Assembly: GCA_039193455.1 (NCBI GenBank)
Contig: JBCCWO010000016.1
Location: forward strand, 1 to 64,000
From: JBCBGF01 sp039193455
Lineage (GTDB): Bacteria > Pseudomonadota > Alphaproteobacteria > Rhodobacterales > Rhodobacteraceae
Direction of reading: 5' to 3'
Length of the DNA stretch: 64,000 bases
The notes beneath the pieces are model-generated. The model was not told the DNA's origin. It did not search any database and saw nothing but the letters and a program-made list of their open reading frames with translations. The position numbers and the translations under genes were made by a program. Below are positions 17,698-26,081 of the stretch, one piece after another. The first letter of the stretch is position 1; each line of letters opens with the position of its first letter.

Positions 17698-17739
17698 TCG
17701 GAGTGGCGAGATTCGAACTCGCAAGCCCTGCCTCCCGAA
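17698..17739 (-). repeat. 3' fragment of tRNA-Pro (att-like remnant)
   Basis: These 42 nt match the 3' part (acceptor strand, T arm, variable loop, anticodon side) of the intact tRNA-Pro at 18785-18826 in the same orientation. 39 of 42 positions are identical, with no gaps and a constant offset of 1,087 bp. The 5' half of a tRNA is absent. This is the geometry left by an element integrated at a tRNA 3' end. Confidence 0.8.
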
Positions 17740-17751
17740 AGCGAATAGGCA

Positions 17752-18486
17752 GTGTATCTGAGTGCAGATACCCTTGCTCCATCGAGACCTAGATCAGTTG
17801 AGATCGCTCAATACTGCTTGAGACGTTGCGGCATCGTTGCGGATGTCGCCGGAAACCAGCTCATTCCTGCAACCGCCAAAACCGGTAACGCTTCACACTC
17901 ACCGCTCAAAGCGCTGAGCATTGCCGGCTTGCCGCCTCTCTTGATTTTGGTCTCTGCCTACATGGTCGCCTTCTATGGCTCCTACGCGTTTCTCGGCACG
18001 CATCTGACCCAAGAGCTTGGTGTTACGACAACGATTGCGGGCCTAGCCGCGCTTTCTTACGGGATCGGCTTCGGTGCGATTGCTCCACTCGATCGCTTGA
18101 TTGATCGCCATGGCGAAGTCGAAACGGCTCCCTTCATCTTTGGTGCTCTCACACTTGCCTACATCGGCTTGGCTGCAGTCTCTGAAAACTGGATCGGGTT
18201 GCTCGCGATGTGTGCACTTTGGGGTGCGGTCAATCATCTGGGTCTAAACTTGATCGTTGGCGCGCTAACCGCCATTCGCCCCACTCAGCGCGGCACGATC
18301 CTTGGCCTTTACAGCGCTGTGACGTATGCTTCCATGTTTGCCGGCACCACAGTCTACAAGCCTCTGTTCGAAGCCAACGGGCTCATGTGGTGTGCAGTGG
18401 TATCGGCCGTCTGCATCGTCCCAGCGACGCTGTTTTCCCTGGTGCGTCAGCGCCGCCACAAACTTCTACACGAAACTCGGAAATGA
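17752..18486 (+). pseudogene. 5'-truncated MFS transporter (C-terminal half only)
   Basis: The frame opens just after the tRNA fragment. From about residue 50 it is the second half of a major facilitator transporter: six helices, with LSYGIGFGAIAPLDRLIDRHG carrying the conserved G-x-x-x-D-R-x-x-x-R/H-x-G inter-helix motif. The N-terminal six helices are missing, and the first about 50 residues do not resemble MFS sequence. Full MFS proteins have about 400 residues. It is almost certainly a broken gene, cut when the DNA next to the tRNA-Pro fragment was rearranged. Base composition is lower in GC than the flanking core genes. Confidence 0.75.
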
Positions 18487-18781
18487 CATGGGTGAGCTTG
18501 GTTCAGACCTTCTCTGCGCTTCAAACAGTCCCAAAGCTTAACCGTATCTGCGATCTCGATCGCTACAGCTTTGACGCTGCTCTTTCCGGCAGCAGACCCT
18601 GGAGATCGCGCAGCCAAATAGTGGCTTGTCCGCATGGCGGAACTTGGCAGCTGGGTGTCAGAGGTTGTCGCCAACACATGCGCCCTGCCATTTCATTTCG
18701 GTAGGGCAGTGCTCAACACAAACAAATTTCAGCGTCAGATGCGCTGGTTCATCTCTCTAGATCACTTTGTGAGTTTAGTTT
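18487..18781. other. Gene-poor remnant DNA next to tRNA-Pro
   Basis: About 295 bp, AT-rich for this genome, with only short ORFs that do not look coding. It lies inside the stretch bracketed by the tRNA fragment and the intact tRNA, so it is probably leftover island sequence. Confidence 0.5.
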
Positions 18782-18858
18782 TGGTCGGAGTGGCGAGATT
18801 CGAACTCACGACCCCTGCCTCCCGAAGACAGTGCTCTACCAGGCTGAGCTACACTCCG
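18782..18858 (-). tRNA. tRNA-Pro(CGG)
   Basis: On the minus strand the acceptor stem is CGGAGTG/CACTCCG, the D arm is GCTC...GAGC, the anticodon arm is CTGTC-TTCGGGA-GGCAG with anticodon CGG, and the T arm contains TTCGAAT. CCA is encoded. It reads proline codon CCG. A partial copy of its 3' half lies 1,087 bp away. Confidence 0.95.
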
Positions 18859-18873
18859 ACCGTGCCGGGCGGC

Positions 18874-19881
18874 CTACTCTGTCCGTTTCGATTTTGCAAG
18901 GGGAGCAGGGCTTCCCAAACCCGATGACCCGCGCCCGGGCAGGCCGGCCATGGTGCGGGGTGAGGTCGCCGTCTCGGGCCGGGTCCGCGATTGCAGAACC
19001 GGGGTGGTCGCGGACCGGCCGCCGAAGGCCTCGCGCAGGACGATGTAGAGACCGCTGGCCATGACGATGGCCGCCCCAATCCCGGTGATCAGATCCGGCG
19101 CCTCGTCAAAGAACAGCAGGCCAAACACCGTGGCCCAGATGATCTGGGAATACTGCATCGGGGCGACGACCGCGGCATCTGCCGCCTTGTAGGCCGCGAT
19201 CAGGCACAGCCCCGCCACGAAGGCCAGCGTGGCCATCACCGCGATCAGGCGCAGATGCTCCAGCGGCATCGGACGATAGACCAGCGGCAACAGCGCCGCC
19301 ATCAGGATGAAGTTTGCCATCATCGGATAAAGCAGCAGAACCGCGCTGCGTTCATCCCGGCCGATCTTGCGCACGATGGTCGCCGCCAGCGCACCGCAGA
19401 TCGCGGCCACCAGAGCCGCGAGATGACCCAACCCCAGTTCGGCCGCACCGGGCCGCAGGACTACAAGCACCCCGACCAGCCCGACGATCACCGCGCCCCA
19501 GCGATGGGCGCCCACCTTCTCGCCCAGGATCGGGATGGACAACACCGTGATGATCAGCGGCCCGGCAAAGAGGATCGCATAGGTCTGCGCAAGCGGCAGA
19601 ACGGAAAAGGCATAGAACGCCGCGCTGCCGGTGATGATCGCCGCCACTGTGCGCAGCGCGGTCCACCAGGGATGGCGCGGGATCAGGGTGGCGTTGGTGC
19701 CATCCCGCATCAGCATCAGCACCACCAGCGGGAACGACAAAAGCACGCTGAAAAAGACGATCTGGAACGTCGCGTAATCGCCGCCCAGCGCCTTGACGAT
19801 CACGTCATGGGTCGCAAACAGCGCAAAGGCTGTCAGCCCGAAAAGCGCGCCCTTGGCGCTGGATTTGCCGGTGGTCGTCAT
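18874..19881 (-). CDS. DMT-superfamily (EamA) transporter
   Basis: 335 residues with ten hydrophobic helices in two EamA repeats. The first begins GALFGLTAFALFATHDVIVKAL and the second begins around HLAALVAAICGALAATIVRKI. The C-terminal about 40 residues are a polar cytosolic tail. MTTTGK at 19881 is chosen as start; a 9-codon upstream extension is in frame but lacks hydrophobic or conserved character. EamA proteins export or exchange amino acids, nucleosides or other metabolites, and the substrate cannot be assigned. It is downstream of leuB on the same strand, 117 bp away, and ends 15 bp from tRNA-Pro. Confidence 0.88.
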   Translation of the reverse strand: MTTTGKSSAKGALFGLTAFALFATHDVIVKALGGDYATFQIVFFSVLLSFPLVVLMLMRDGTNATLIPRHPWWTALRTVAAIITGSAAFYAFSVLPLAQTYAILFAGPLIITVLSIPILGEKVGAHRWGAVIVGLVGVLVVLRPGAAELGLGHLAALVAAICGALAATIVRKIGRDERSAVLLLYPMMANFILMAALLPLVYRPMPLEHLRLIAVMATLAFVAGLCLIAAYKAADAAVVAPMQYSQIIWATVFGLLFFDEAPDLITGIGAAIVMASGLYIVLREAFGGRSATTPVLQSRTRPETATSPRTMAGLPGRGSSGLGSPAPLAKSKRTE

Positions 19882-19998
19882 GGAACTGCGTCTTGGCCCT
19901 TGCGCCAACCCAATCGGCGTTCGGCGCGAACGGCAAGGACTATCTGCGCAAAGCTGCTATCCGGTTACCGCAATGGCTGCCTGCGTCCCTGCACCGGC

Positions 19999-21105
19999 CT
20001 AAAGCGGCGCCTCCAGCGCCGCCACGATGGCATCGCCCATCTCGGACGTGCTGGCAAAGGCCTGCCCTTCTTCACCCAGAAGATCGGCGGTGCGCAGCCC
20101 GTCGGCCAACACCGTCTCAACCGCCGCTTCCAACCGCGCGGCCTCATCGCCCTGATCAAACGAATACCGCAACGCCATGGCGAACGACAGGATACAGGCG
20201 ATCGGGTTGGCCTTGCCCTGCCCCGCGATATCGGGGGCCGAGCCGTGGACCGGTTCATACAGCGCCTTGGGCCGCCCGTTGGCCATCGGCGCCCCCAGCG
20301 AGGCCGATGGCAGCATGCCAAGCGAGCCGGTTAGCATCGCCGCCGCATCCGACAGAAGATCGCCAAACAGATTATCGGTGACGATCACATCGAACTGCTT
20401 GGGCCAGCGGCACAGCTGCATCGCGCCGGCATCGGCATACATATGGCTCAGCTCGACATCGGGGTACTCGGCGTCATGCACCTCTTGCACCACCTCGCGC
20501 CACAGGATGCCGGATTCCATGACGTTGGCCTTTTCCATCGAACAGACCTTGTTCGACCGGCGGCGCGCCAGCTCGAACGCGGACCGTGCCACGCGCGCAA
20601 TCTCGCTCTCGGTGTACCGCTGGGTGTTGATGCCGACGCGTTCATTGCCCTCGTTGATGATGCCGCGCGGTTCGCCGAAATAGACGCCCGAGGTCAGCTC
20701 GCGCACGATCACGATATCCAGCCCGGCCACCACATCGCGCTTGAGCGATGAGAAATCGGCCAGCGCGTCAAAGCACTGCGCCGGGCGCAGGTTTGAATAA
20801 AGGTCCATCTCCTTGCGCAGGCGCAAGAGCCCGCGCTCGGGCTTCACGCTGAAATCGAGATCGTCGTATTTCGGCCCGCCGACCGCCCCCAGCAGCACGG
20901 CATCGACCGATTGCGCCTGTTCCATCGTCTCATCGGTCAGGGGCGTGCCATGCGCATCATATGACACACCGCCCACCAGCCCCTCGGACACATCAAACGC
21001 CATGTCGCGGCGGGCACCGTACCAGTCGATGACCTTGCGCACCTCGGCCATGACCTCCGGCCCGATGCCGTCGCCCGCAAGGATCAAGAGAGAGGGCGTC
21101 GTCAT
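19999..21105 (-). CDS. leuB: 3-isopropylmalate dehydrogenase
   Basis: 368 residues. It oxidises and decarboxylates 3-isopropylmalate with NAD to 2-oxoisocaproate in leucine biosynthesis. LLILAGDGIGPEVMAEV is the N-terminal signature. The isocitrate/isopropylmalate dehydrogenase block DNLFGDLLSDAAAMLTGSLG binds Mg2+ and substrate. GSAPDIAGQGKANPIA is the NAD-binding loop; its Asp-Ile pattern fits NAD rather than NADP. It is 35 bp downstream of an endonuclease/exonuclease/phosphatase-family gene on the same strand, with leuD and leuC further upstream on that strand. Confidence 0.97.
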   Translation of the reverse strand: MTTPSLLILAGDGIGPEVMAEVRKVIDWYGARRDMAFDVSEGLVGGVSYDAHGTPLTDETMEQAQSVDAVLLGAVGGPKYDDLDFSVKPERGLLRLRKEMDLYSNLRPAQCFDALADFSSLKRDVVAGLDIVIVRELTSGVYFGEPRGIINEGNERVGINTQRYTESEIARVARSAFELARRRSNKVCSMEKANVMESGILWREVVQEVHDAEYPDVELSHMYADAGAMQLCRWPKQFDVIVTDNLFGDLLSDAAAMLTGSLGMLPSASLGAPMANGRPKALYEPVHGSAPDIAGQGKANPIACILSFAMALRYSFDQGDEAARLEAAVETVLADGLRTADLLGEEGQAFASTSEMGDAIVAALEAPL

Positions 21106-21140
21106 GGCGAAGTTCCTTGTCTGTGAGTGTCTGCGTCCGC

Positions 21141-22355
21141 CTATCTGCTCGCCGATGAAGGGTCAAGAATACCCGCCGCTGCGGGCACCACGTCCACCCA
21201 GACCAGCCCGTGCCGCGGTGCCGCCGCGCCGTCGCCCGCAGGCGTCGCCCAGGTCACGCCAGCGTCCATGATGGCCCAGTGCCGCGAGGGCAGCACATAG
21301 TCGACACGCAGGTTCCCCGGCCCCGGCTCGTCCCGCCAGTTCGCGGTGTCCAGCGCCGGGTCGCCCCGATGCGCCGTGTTCGCGCCGCCCTCCGCCGCGG
21401 CCATCTGTGCCGCCCAGCGGCTCTTCGGTTCCGGGTCCTGCACCATCGGATGGGCGCGCAGGGCATCCAGCGCATCGGGCCGCCCCTCGCCATCCAGCGG
21501 ATCAAGGTTGAAGTCCCCCAACAGGACAAAGGGGCGCTCCCCCGCGGGGCCAAACGCCCCCTCCAGATGACGCAGCCAGAACGCCGCCTCATCATGGTTG
21601 CGCCGCCCGTTGCGGTCCTCGGGCCCGTCAAAGACCGGCGGGCTTGCGTGGAAGGTCCAGATCTCAAGGGCCGCGTCCCCCGGCCCGGCAAGCGTGATCA
21701 CCCAGTGCCCATGGGACGACAGGCGTTGCACGGCCCGCGCATTGGGCGAAAGCGCCGCGTCGGTGATCAGGTTGCCGGGCAGATCCGCCCACAGCAATTT
21801 CGTGAAATCGCGCGTCTCAACGATGGGCCAGCGTGACAGCACCGCCATCGCGCCCGCACCGGCAAAGGCGCCATAGCCCTGCGCATCGCGGGGCCCGCCA
21901 AGACGCCCGTCGCCGTCAAGATCGATACCCGTGGCCAGACCCGCATTGGACGGCAACGCCACCCGATGCGGATAGCTATGGCCGCGGCGCCCCAAACCAT
22001 CGGCAAAGGCCCCGAGCGCGTGCATCCCATGGTCGTAATCGATGCCCTGCAACACCAGGATATCCGGCGCGGCATCCGCGATCACATCGGCAACGGCGGC
22101 GATGTCCGGCGCCTCACCGGCAAGGAAATCCCGCAACAGCAATCCCGGCCCGTCCCGGCCCAGCTCTGTGTTGAAGGTTGCGATGCGAAGGGGGTCTGCC
22201 CGCCCCGCTGGCGCGAGGCACAGGGCGATCAGGCCGGCAGCAACCCATTGCGATGCGCGGCGGCCAGGTTCTGTCGGCGCTTGTCTTCGATCATCCCGGC
22301 AATCCGGCCCATCGCGATCCCGCGCATGAACAAGGATCCTGGCAAGAACGCCCAT
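21141..22355 (-). CDS. Exported endonuclease/exonuclease/phosphatase-family protein
   Basis: The longest frame has 404 residues. The conserved part starts at LRIATFNTELGRDGPG. The EEP fold is supported by ATFNTE (metal site), FVLLGDFNLDPLDG (GDFN motif with catalytic Asp and Asn), LRVDYVLPS and a final RHGLVWVD (catalytic His). A hydrophobic stretch WVAAGLIALCLAPAGRA just before the domain looks like a signal peptide, so the protein is probably secreted. The ATG at 22355 would overlap the upstream gene by 127 bp; the real start may be a rare codon near 22245, where the signal peptide begins. Such proteins act as phosphodiesterases or nucleases; the substrate is unknown. Confidence 0.82.
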   Translation of the reverse strand: MGVLARILVHARDRDGPDCRDDRRQAPTEPGRRASQWVAAGLIALCLAPAGRADPLRIATFNTELGRDGPGLLLRDFLAGEAPDIAAVADVIADAAPDILVLQGIDYDHGMHALGAFADGLGRRGHSYPHRVALPSNAGLATGIDLDGDGRLGGPRDAQGYGAFAGAGAMAVLSRWPIVETRDFTKLLWADLPGNLITDAALSPNARAVQRLSSHGHWVITLAGPGDAALEIWTFHASPPVFDGPEDRNGRRNHDEAAFWLRHLEGAFGPAGERPFVLLGDFNLDPLDGEGRPDALDALRAHPMVQDPEPKSRWAAQMAAAEGGANTAHRGDPALDTANWRDEPGPGNLRVDYVLPSRHWAIMDAGVTWATPAGDGAAAPRHGLVWVDVVPAAAGILDPSSASR

Positions 22356-23065
22356 GCCGCCACCGTCCAGATCAACGTCTGCGGATTATCAAGCGCCACC
22401 GACCCAAAGATCGACGCCGCCGCCTTGATCACCGCCGGGGTCAAGAATGGCAGCAGAAACCCTAACGCAATGTTAATGCGCGCATCCCGCTCCAGACGCT
22501 CCACCACATCACCGCCCGCTGTGGGATCGAACGTGGGCAGGTTCACCCACACGTTGAACATGCCCTCACGGTTCGGCCAGCCCTTGATGCGCAACACGAT
22601 CAGAAACACCGCCAGCGTCAAAAGCGACACCAGATAGCTGATGCCGGCCGCCGTGCGCACCGTCGACAGATGATCCATCCCGGTATCCTCGGGCAGCATC
22701 AGCACCACAAGGCGCACGGGGCTGTAGGGAAAGTCGATCACTTGCCCGATCAGCGCACCCACTGCCGTGATGAACTGGCTCAGAACGCTCGGGTCATGTT
22801 CACCGCGCGCGATCATGGTCAGCAGGAACACCGTCAGAAACAGCGACCCAAAGCGGATGCGGTTAAACGGCGGGGCATCGCGAAACTCGACAAGGCCCGG
22901 ATAGGTCGACTGGTATTCAAAGAAGGTCAGCGCCGCAGCAAAGAGCGCCACAAGCGCCACGATCTGCGCCGCGTCCGAACTGACGCCCGGCAGCATCAGC
23001 GACGGCATGGCGATCAACACCACAACCAGAAACGCGCGCACCAAGGCGCCTGCCAGACGAAACAT
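22229..23065 (-). CDS. Hypothetical multi-pass membrane protein
   Basis: 278 residues from the start MFRLAGALVRAFLVVVLIAMPS; longer in-frame starts add a polar, unlikely N-terminus. About six to seven hydrophobic helices are visible (residues 8-28, 34-50, 70-90, 100-120, 145-165, 200-225, 235-255). I do not recognise the family. It contains no obvious transport or enzyme motif. It lies upstream of the exported EEP-family protein, whose open frame overlaps its 3' end, so the two are probably co-transcribed. It is separated from leuD by a 353-bp intergenic region. Confidence 0.7.
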   Translation of the reverse strand: MFRLAGALVRAFLVVVLIAMPSLMLPGVSSDAAQIVALVALFAAALTFFEYQSTYPGLVEFRDAPPFNRIRFGSLFLTVFLLTMIARGEHDPSVLSQFITAVGALIGQVIDFPYSPVRLVVLMLPEDTGMDHLSTVRTAAGISYLVSLLTLAVFLIVLRIKGWPNREGMFNVWVNLPTFDPTAGGDVVERLERDARINIALGFLLPFLTPAVIKAAASIFGSVALDNPQTLIWTVAAWAFLPGSLFMRGIAMGRIAGMIEDKRRQNLAAAHRNGLLPA

Positions 23066-23418
23066 CACCGCGTCATGCCCCAATGCCAGCCACAAACGCC
23101 CCAAGGGACGCCGCGCCGGCTTTTGCTTTGTGCGCCCGCCAATTGTGGCGGTGTGCCTTATTGTTGCCCAATTTCTGCCAACTTTCGGAATCTGCAGCAA
23201 GATTTCCGGAAGGAAGACCAAAAAACTGCGGCATTTTCGTGGTGAAACTGGTGCGGGAATGCATCAATTTCCCCGGGGCCCGCCGGGTTTTTTGAGAGTT
23301 TTAAGGGTTTCTACAGGTGTCCGGGGGACCCGCTCACTGTCTCATCCCAGCCACATTGCACAGCCGAAGGGCGCGCCCAAACCGGACGCGCCCCTGTGCG
23401 AACTGCTGTCAGTTCCGC
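23066..23418. other. Intergenic region between leuD and the membrane-protein gene
   Basis: 353 bp without a credible gene. Downstream of leuD (minus strand) there is a 7-bp stem GGGCGCG/CGCGCCC around 23372-23396 that could end leuD transcription, but no U-run follows. A plus-strand terminator-like hairpin at 23272-23293 is listed separately. The rest should contain the promoter of the membrane-protein gene. Confidence 0.4.
23272..23293 (+). terminator. Terminator-like hairpin with T6, no matching gene
   Basis: CCCGG (23272-23276) and CCGGG (23283-23287) enclose a 6-nt loop and are followed by six T on the plus strand. No plus-strand gene precedes it, so it is either chance in GC-rich DNA or the end of an antisense RNA. 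Confidence 0.4.
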
Positions 23419-24024
23419 TTAGACCCAGGGCCGCGCAACGCCGGCCTGCGCCTCAAATGCGTCGATCGAGGCCGCCTTCTCCATCGTCTGCCCGATATCG
23501 TCGAGCCCGTTGAGAAGGCAGTGCTTTTTGAACGCATCAACCTCGAAGGCAAAGGATGTGCCGTCGGACGCCGTCACCGTCTGCGCCTCAAGATCCACGG
23601 TGATCCGCGCATTGGCGCCCTTCTCTGCGTCCTGCATCAGAACGTCCACCTGCTCTTGCGGCAGTGCGATCGGCAGAATGCCGTTCTTGAAGCAGTTGTT
23701 ATAGAAGATGTCGGCAAAGCTTGGCGCGATGACACAGCGGATGCCGAAATCCAAGAGCGCCCAGGGCGCATGCTCGCGGCTCGACCCGCAGCCAAAATTG
23801 TCACCCGCCACAAGGATCTCGGCCGTACGATAGGCTGGCTGGTTCAGGACGAAGTCGGCTATCTCCTTGCCGTCATCATCATAGCGCATCTCATCAAACA
23901 GGTTCACGCCCAGGCCCGAGCGTTTGATGGTCTTCAGAAACTGCTTGGGGATGATCATATCGGTGTCGATATTGATCAGCGGCAGCGGGGCGGCGATGCC
24001 GGTCAGCGTTGTGAATTTGTCCAT
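23419..24024 (-). CDS. leuD: 3-isopropylmalate dehydratase small subunit
   Basis: 201 residues, standard for LeuD. With LeuC it isomerises 2-isopropylmalate to 3-isopropylmalate. Landmarks: INIDTDMIIPKQFLKTIKRSGLG at the N-terminus, GDNFGCGSSREHAPWAL (the swivelling-domain substrate loop with its Ser-Ser-Arg) and FADIFYNNCFKNGILPI. In this window leuC and leuD are on the same strand but separated by 394 bp that contain a small gene on the opposite strand, so they may not share a simple transcript. Confidence 0.97.
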   Translation of the reverse strand: MDKFTTLTGIAAPLPLINIDTDMIIPKQFLKTIKRSGLGVNLFDEMRYDDDGKEIADFVLNQPAYRTAEILVAGDNFGCGSSREHAPWALLDFGIRCVIAPSFADIFYNNCFKNGILPIALPQEQVDVLMQDAEKGANARITVDLEAQTVTASDGTSFAFEVDAFKKHCLLNGLDDIGQTMEKAASIDAFEAQAGVARPWV

Positions 24025-24135
24025 GGGTATGTCCTCCGCAGGCGGCCAGCGCCCTCGTCTTCGGGGTTAGGCCGGTGTCGCGTAAGTGTTATGGTTGCGC
24101 ACTAAACGTGCGGTTGAAAAGGTCAGGAGCAGGCG

Positions 24136-24411
24136 ATGGCAACCTACACTGCCGTGCTGATGCACGGAAATCGCGGCGGCGAGGGAACGCATACCTTCGA
24201 AGGGGATGCCGATCTGATGTCGCGCTCGCCCGTCCGCATCCTGCGCGTCTTCATGGCCGAGCTTGAGGGCAAGGCAGGTCTTGGCCACATCGACTATGAA
24301 GTGAACGCCGCGATGAAGAACGAGGACAAGAATGTCGTGACCGCGCTTGGGAACCTCATTCTCCACGGCGACGACACCCAGCCCTTTGTCTGTATGATCA
24401 GCCCGGCCTGA
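24136..24411 (+). CDS. Small conserved-looking hypothetical protein inside the leuC-leuD gap, opposite strand
   Basis: 91 residues; ATG 24136 has CAGGAG at a good SD distance. The protein, MATYTAVLMHGNRGGEG..., is soluble and acidic, with no membrane segment or recognised motif. It sits between leuC (ends 7 bp away, convergent) and leuD (divergent, 111 bp away). Codon use is normal for the genome, which argues for a real gene. I do not recognise the family. Its expression would run against leuC-leuD read-through. Confidence 0.7.
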   Translation: MATYTAVLMHGNRGGEGTHTFEGDADLMSRSPVRILRVFMAELEGKAGLGHIDYEVNAAMKNEDKNVVTALGNLILHGDDTQPFVCMISPA

Positions 24412-24418
24412 CACGCGC

Positions 24419-25825
24419 TCACATCAGCTCCCGCACATCCGTCAGCCGCCCGGTCACCGCGGCTGCGGCGGCCATGGCGGGGCTCATCAGATGCGTGCGC
24501 CCGCCCCGGCCCTGACGGCCTTCGAAGTTGCGGTTCGACGTCGCCGCACAGCGTTCGCCGGGGGTCAGCTGATCGGGGTTCATCGCAAGACACATCGAAC
24601 AGCCCGCAAGCCGCCACTCGAACCCGGCCTCTTTAAAGATATCGGCCAGCCCCTCTTCCTCGGCCTGCAGGCGCACAAGGCCGGACCCGGGTACAACCAT
24701 GGCCCGCATCCCGTCCTTGATCTTCTTGCCTTTGACGATCTCGGCGGCAGCCCGCAAATCCTCGATCCGGCCATTGGTGCAGGACCCGATAAAGACCGTA
24801 TCGATCTCGATATCGGCCAGCGGCGTGCCGGGCGTCAGCCCCATATAGTCGAGCGAGCGTTTGGCCGCCTCGACCTTGCCGCCGTTAAAGTCCTCGGGCG
24901 CGGGCACCGCACCGGTGATGGGCAGAACATCCTCGGGCGAGGTGCCCCAGGTCACGACGGGCGCGATATCTTCGCCCTTGATCGTCACCACCATGTCCCA
25001 ATGCGCATCGTCATCGGAATAAAGCGTCTTCCACCAGGCCAGCGCGGCCTCCCACTGCGCGCCCTTGGGCGCATGGGGGCGGCCCTGCACGTATTCATAG
25101 GTCTTCTCATCCGGCGCGATCAGCCCCGCGCGCGCACCGCCTTCGATCGCCATGTTGCAGACGGTCATCCGCCCTTCCATCGACAGATCGCGGATCGCCT
25201 CGCCGCAATATTCGATGACATAGCCGGTGCCACCCGCCGTCCCGGTCTTGCCGATCACGGACAGTGTGATGTCCTTCGCCGTCACCCCGGGCCGCAGCTT
25301 GCCGGTGATCTCGACCTTCATGTTCTTCGATTTCTTCTGGATCAGCGTCTGGGTGGCCAGCACATGCTCGACCTCGGACGTGCCGATGCCATGCGCCAAC
25401 GCACCGAACGCCCCATGGGTGGCAGTGTGACTGTCGCCGCAGACCACGGTCATGCCGGGCAGGGTCCAGCCCTGTTCGGGTCCGACGATGTGCACGATCC
25501 CCTGCCGGATATCGCTCACCGGATAATAGTGAATGCCGAACTCCTTGGCATTGGCATCAAGTGCGGCGACCTGAATGCGGCTGTCTTCGGTCATGTTCGC
25601 CGGATTTTCGCGCCCCAGCGTCGTGGGAACATTGTGGTCGGGAACCGCAATCGTCTTGTCCGGCGCGCGCACCGTGCGGCCAGACATCCGCAACCCTTCA
25701 AAGGCCTGCGGGCTTGTCACCTCGTGCACGAGGTGGCGGTCGATATAAAGAAGGCAGGTGCCATCCTCGGCGGCATGGGCCACGTGGGCGTCCCAGATTT
25801 TGTCGTACAGCGTGCGGGCGGTCAT
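24419..25825 (-). CDS. leuC: 3-isopropylmalate dehydratase large subunit
   Basis: 468 residues, the bacterial LeuC length. It carries the aconitase-type 4Fe-4S cluster: Cys ligands in FIGSCTNGRIEDL and in GCSMCLAMNPDQL. The N-terminal LYDKIWDAHVAHAAEDGTCLLYIDRHLVHEVTSPQAFEGLR and VVCGDSHTATHGAFGALA are LeuC signatures. It works with LeuD in the second step of leucine biosynthesis. The promoter must lie in the 256 bp shared with tamA (25826-26081), in which I see no clear operator. Confidence 0.97.
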   Translation of the reverse strand: MTARTLYDKIWDAHVAHAAEDGTCLLYIDRHLVHEVTSPQAFEGLRMSGRTVRAPDKTIAVPDHNVPTTLGRENPANMTEDSRIQVAALDANAKEFGIHYYPVSDIRQGIVHIVGPEQGWTLPGMTVVCGDSHTATHGAFGALAHGIGTSEVEHVLATQTLIQKKSKNMKVEITGKLRPGVTAKDITLSVIGKTGTAGGTGYVIEYCGEAIRDLSMEGRMTVCNMAIEGGARAGLIAPDEKTYEYVQGRPHAPKGAQWEAALAWWKTLYSDDDAHWDMVVTIKGEDIAPVVTWGTSPEDVLPITGAVPAPEDFNGGKVEAAKRSLDYMGLTPGTPLADIEIDTVFIGSCTNGRIEDLRAAAEIVKGKKIKDGMRAMVVPGSGLVRLQAEEEGLADIFKEAGFEWRLAGCSMCLAMNPDQLTPGERCAATSNRNFEGRQGRGGRTHLMSPAMAAAAAVTGRLTDVRELM

Positions 25826-26081
25826 TGATCCTCTCCCGAATTGTGGATGTGGTTACGTGTCGATCAGATGCGTCAACCGCCGCATAGGCGGGACAACACT
25901 GACCGTGAGGCGCCAAAGAACCGCCAGGGCAGGCGCGCGCGATCATCCATATCAAAGACTCGATGCATCCGCGTTCTCTAGCCCGAGGCGCTCTGTCTCA
26001 CAAGTCCATGGCGGGAACGTGCGGCGACAGGCCTTCAACTGTGGGGCCGCACCTGACATGATGCGTCGGTAACGGTGACGA

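Noticed and set aside
17698..17790. A second complete tRNA gene
   Set aside because: Only the 3' half matches. No D arm or 5' acceptor strand that pairs with CACTCCG can be found.
23272..23293. Terminator of leuD
   Set aside because: The T-run is on the plus strand, while leuD is transcribed from the minus strand. It cannot end leuD as an intrinsic terminator.
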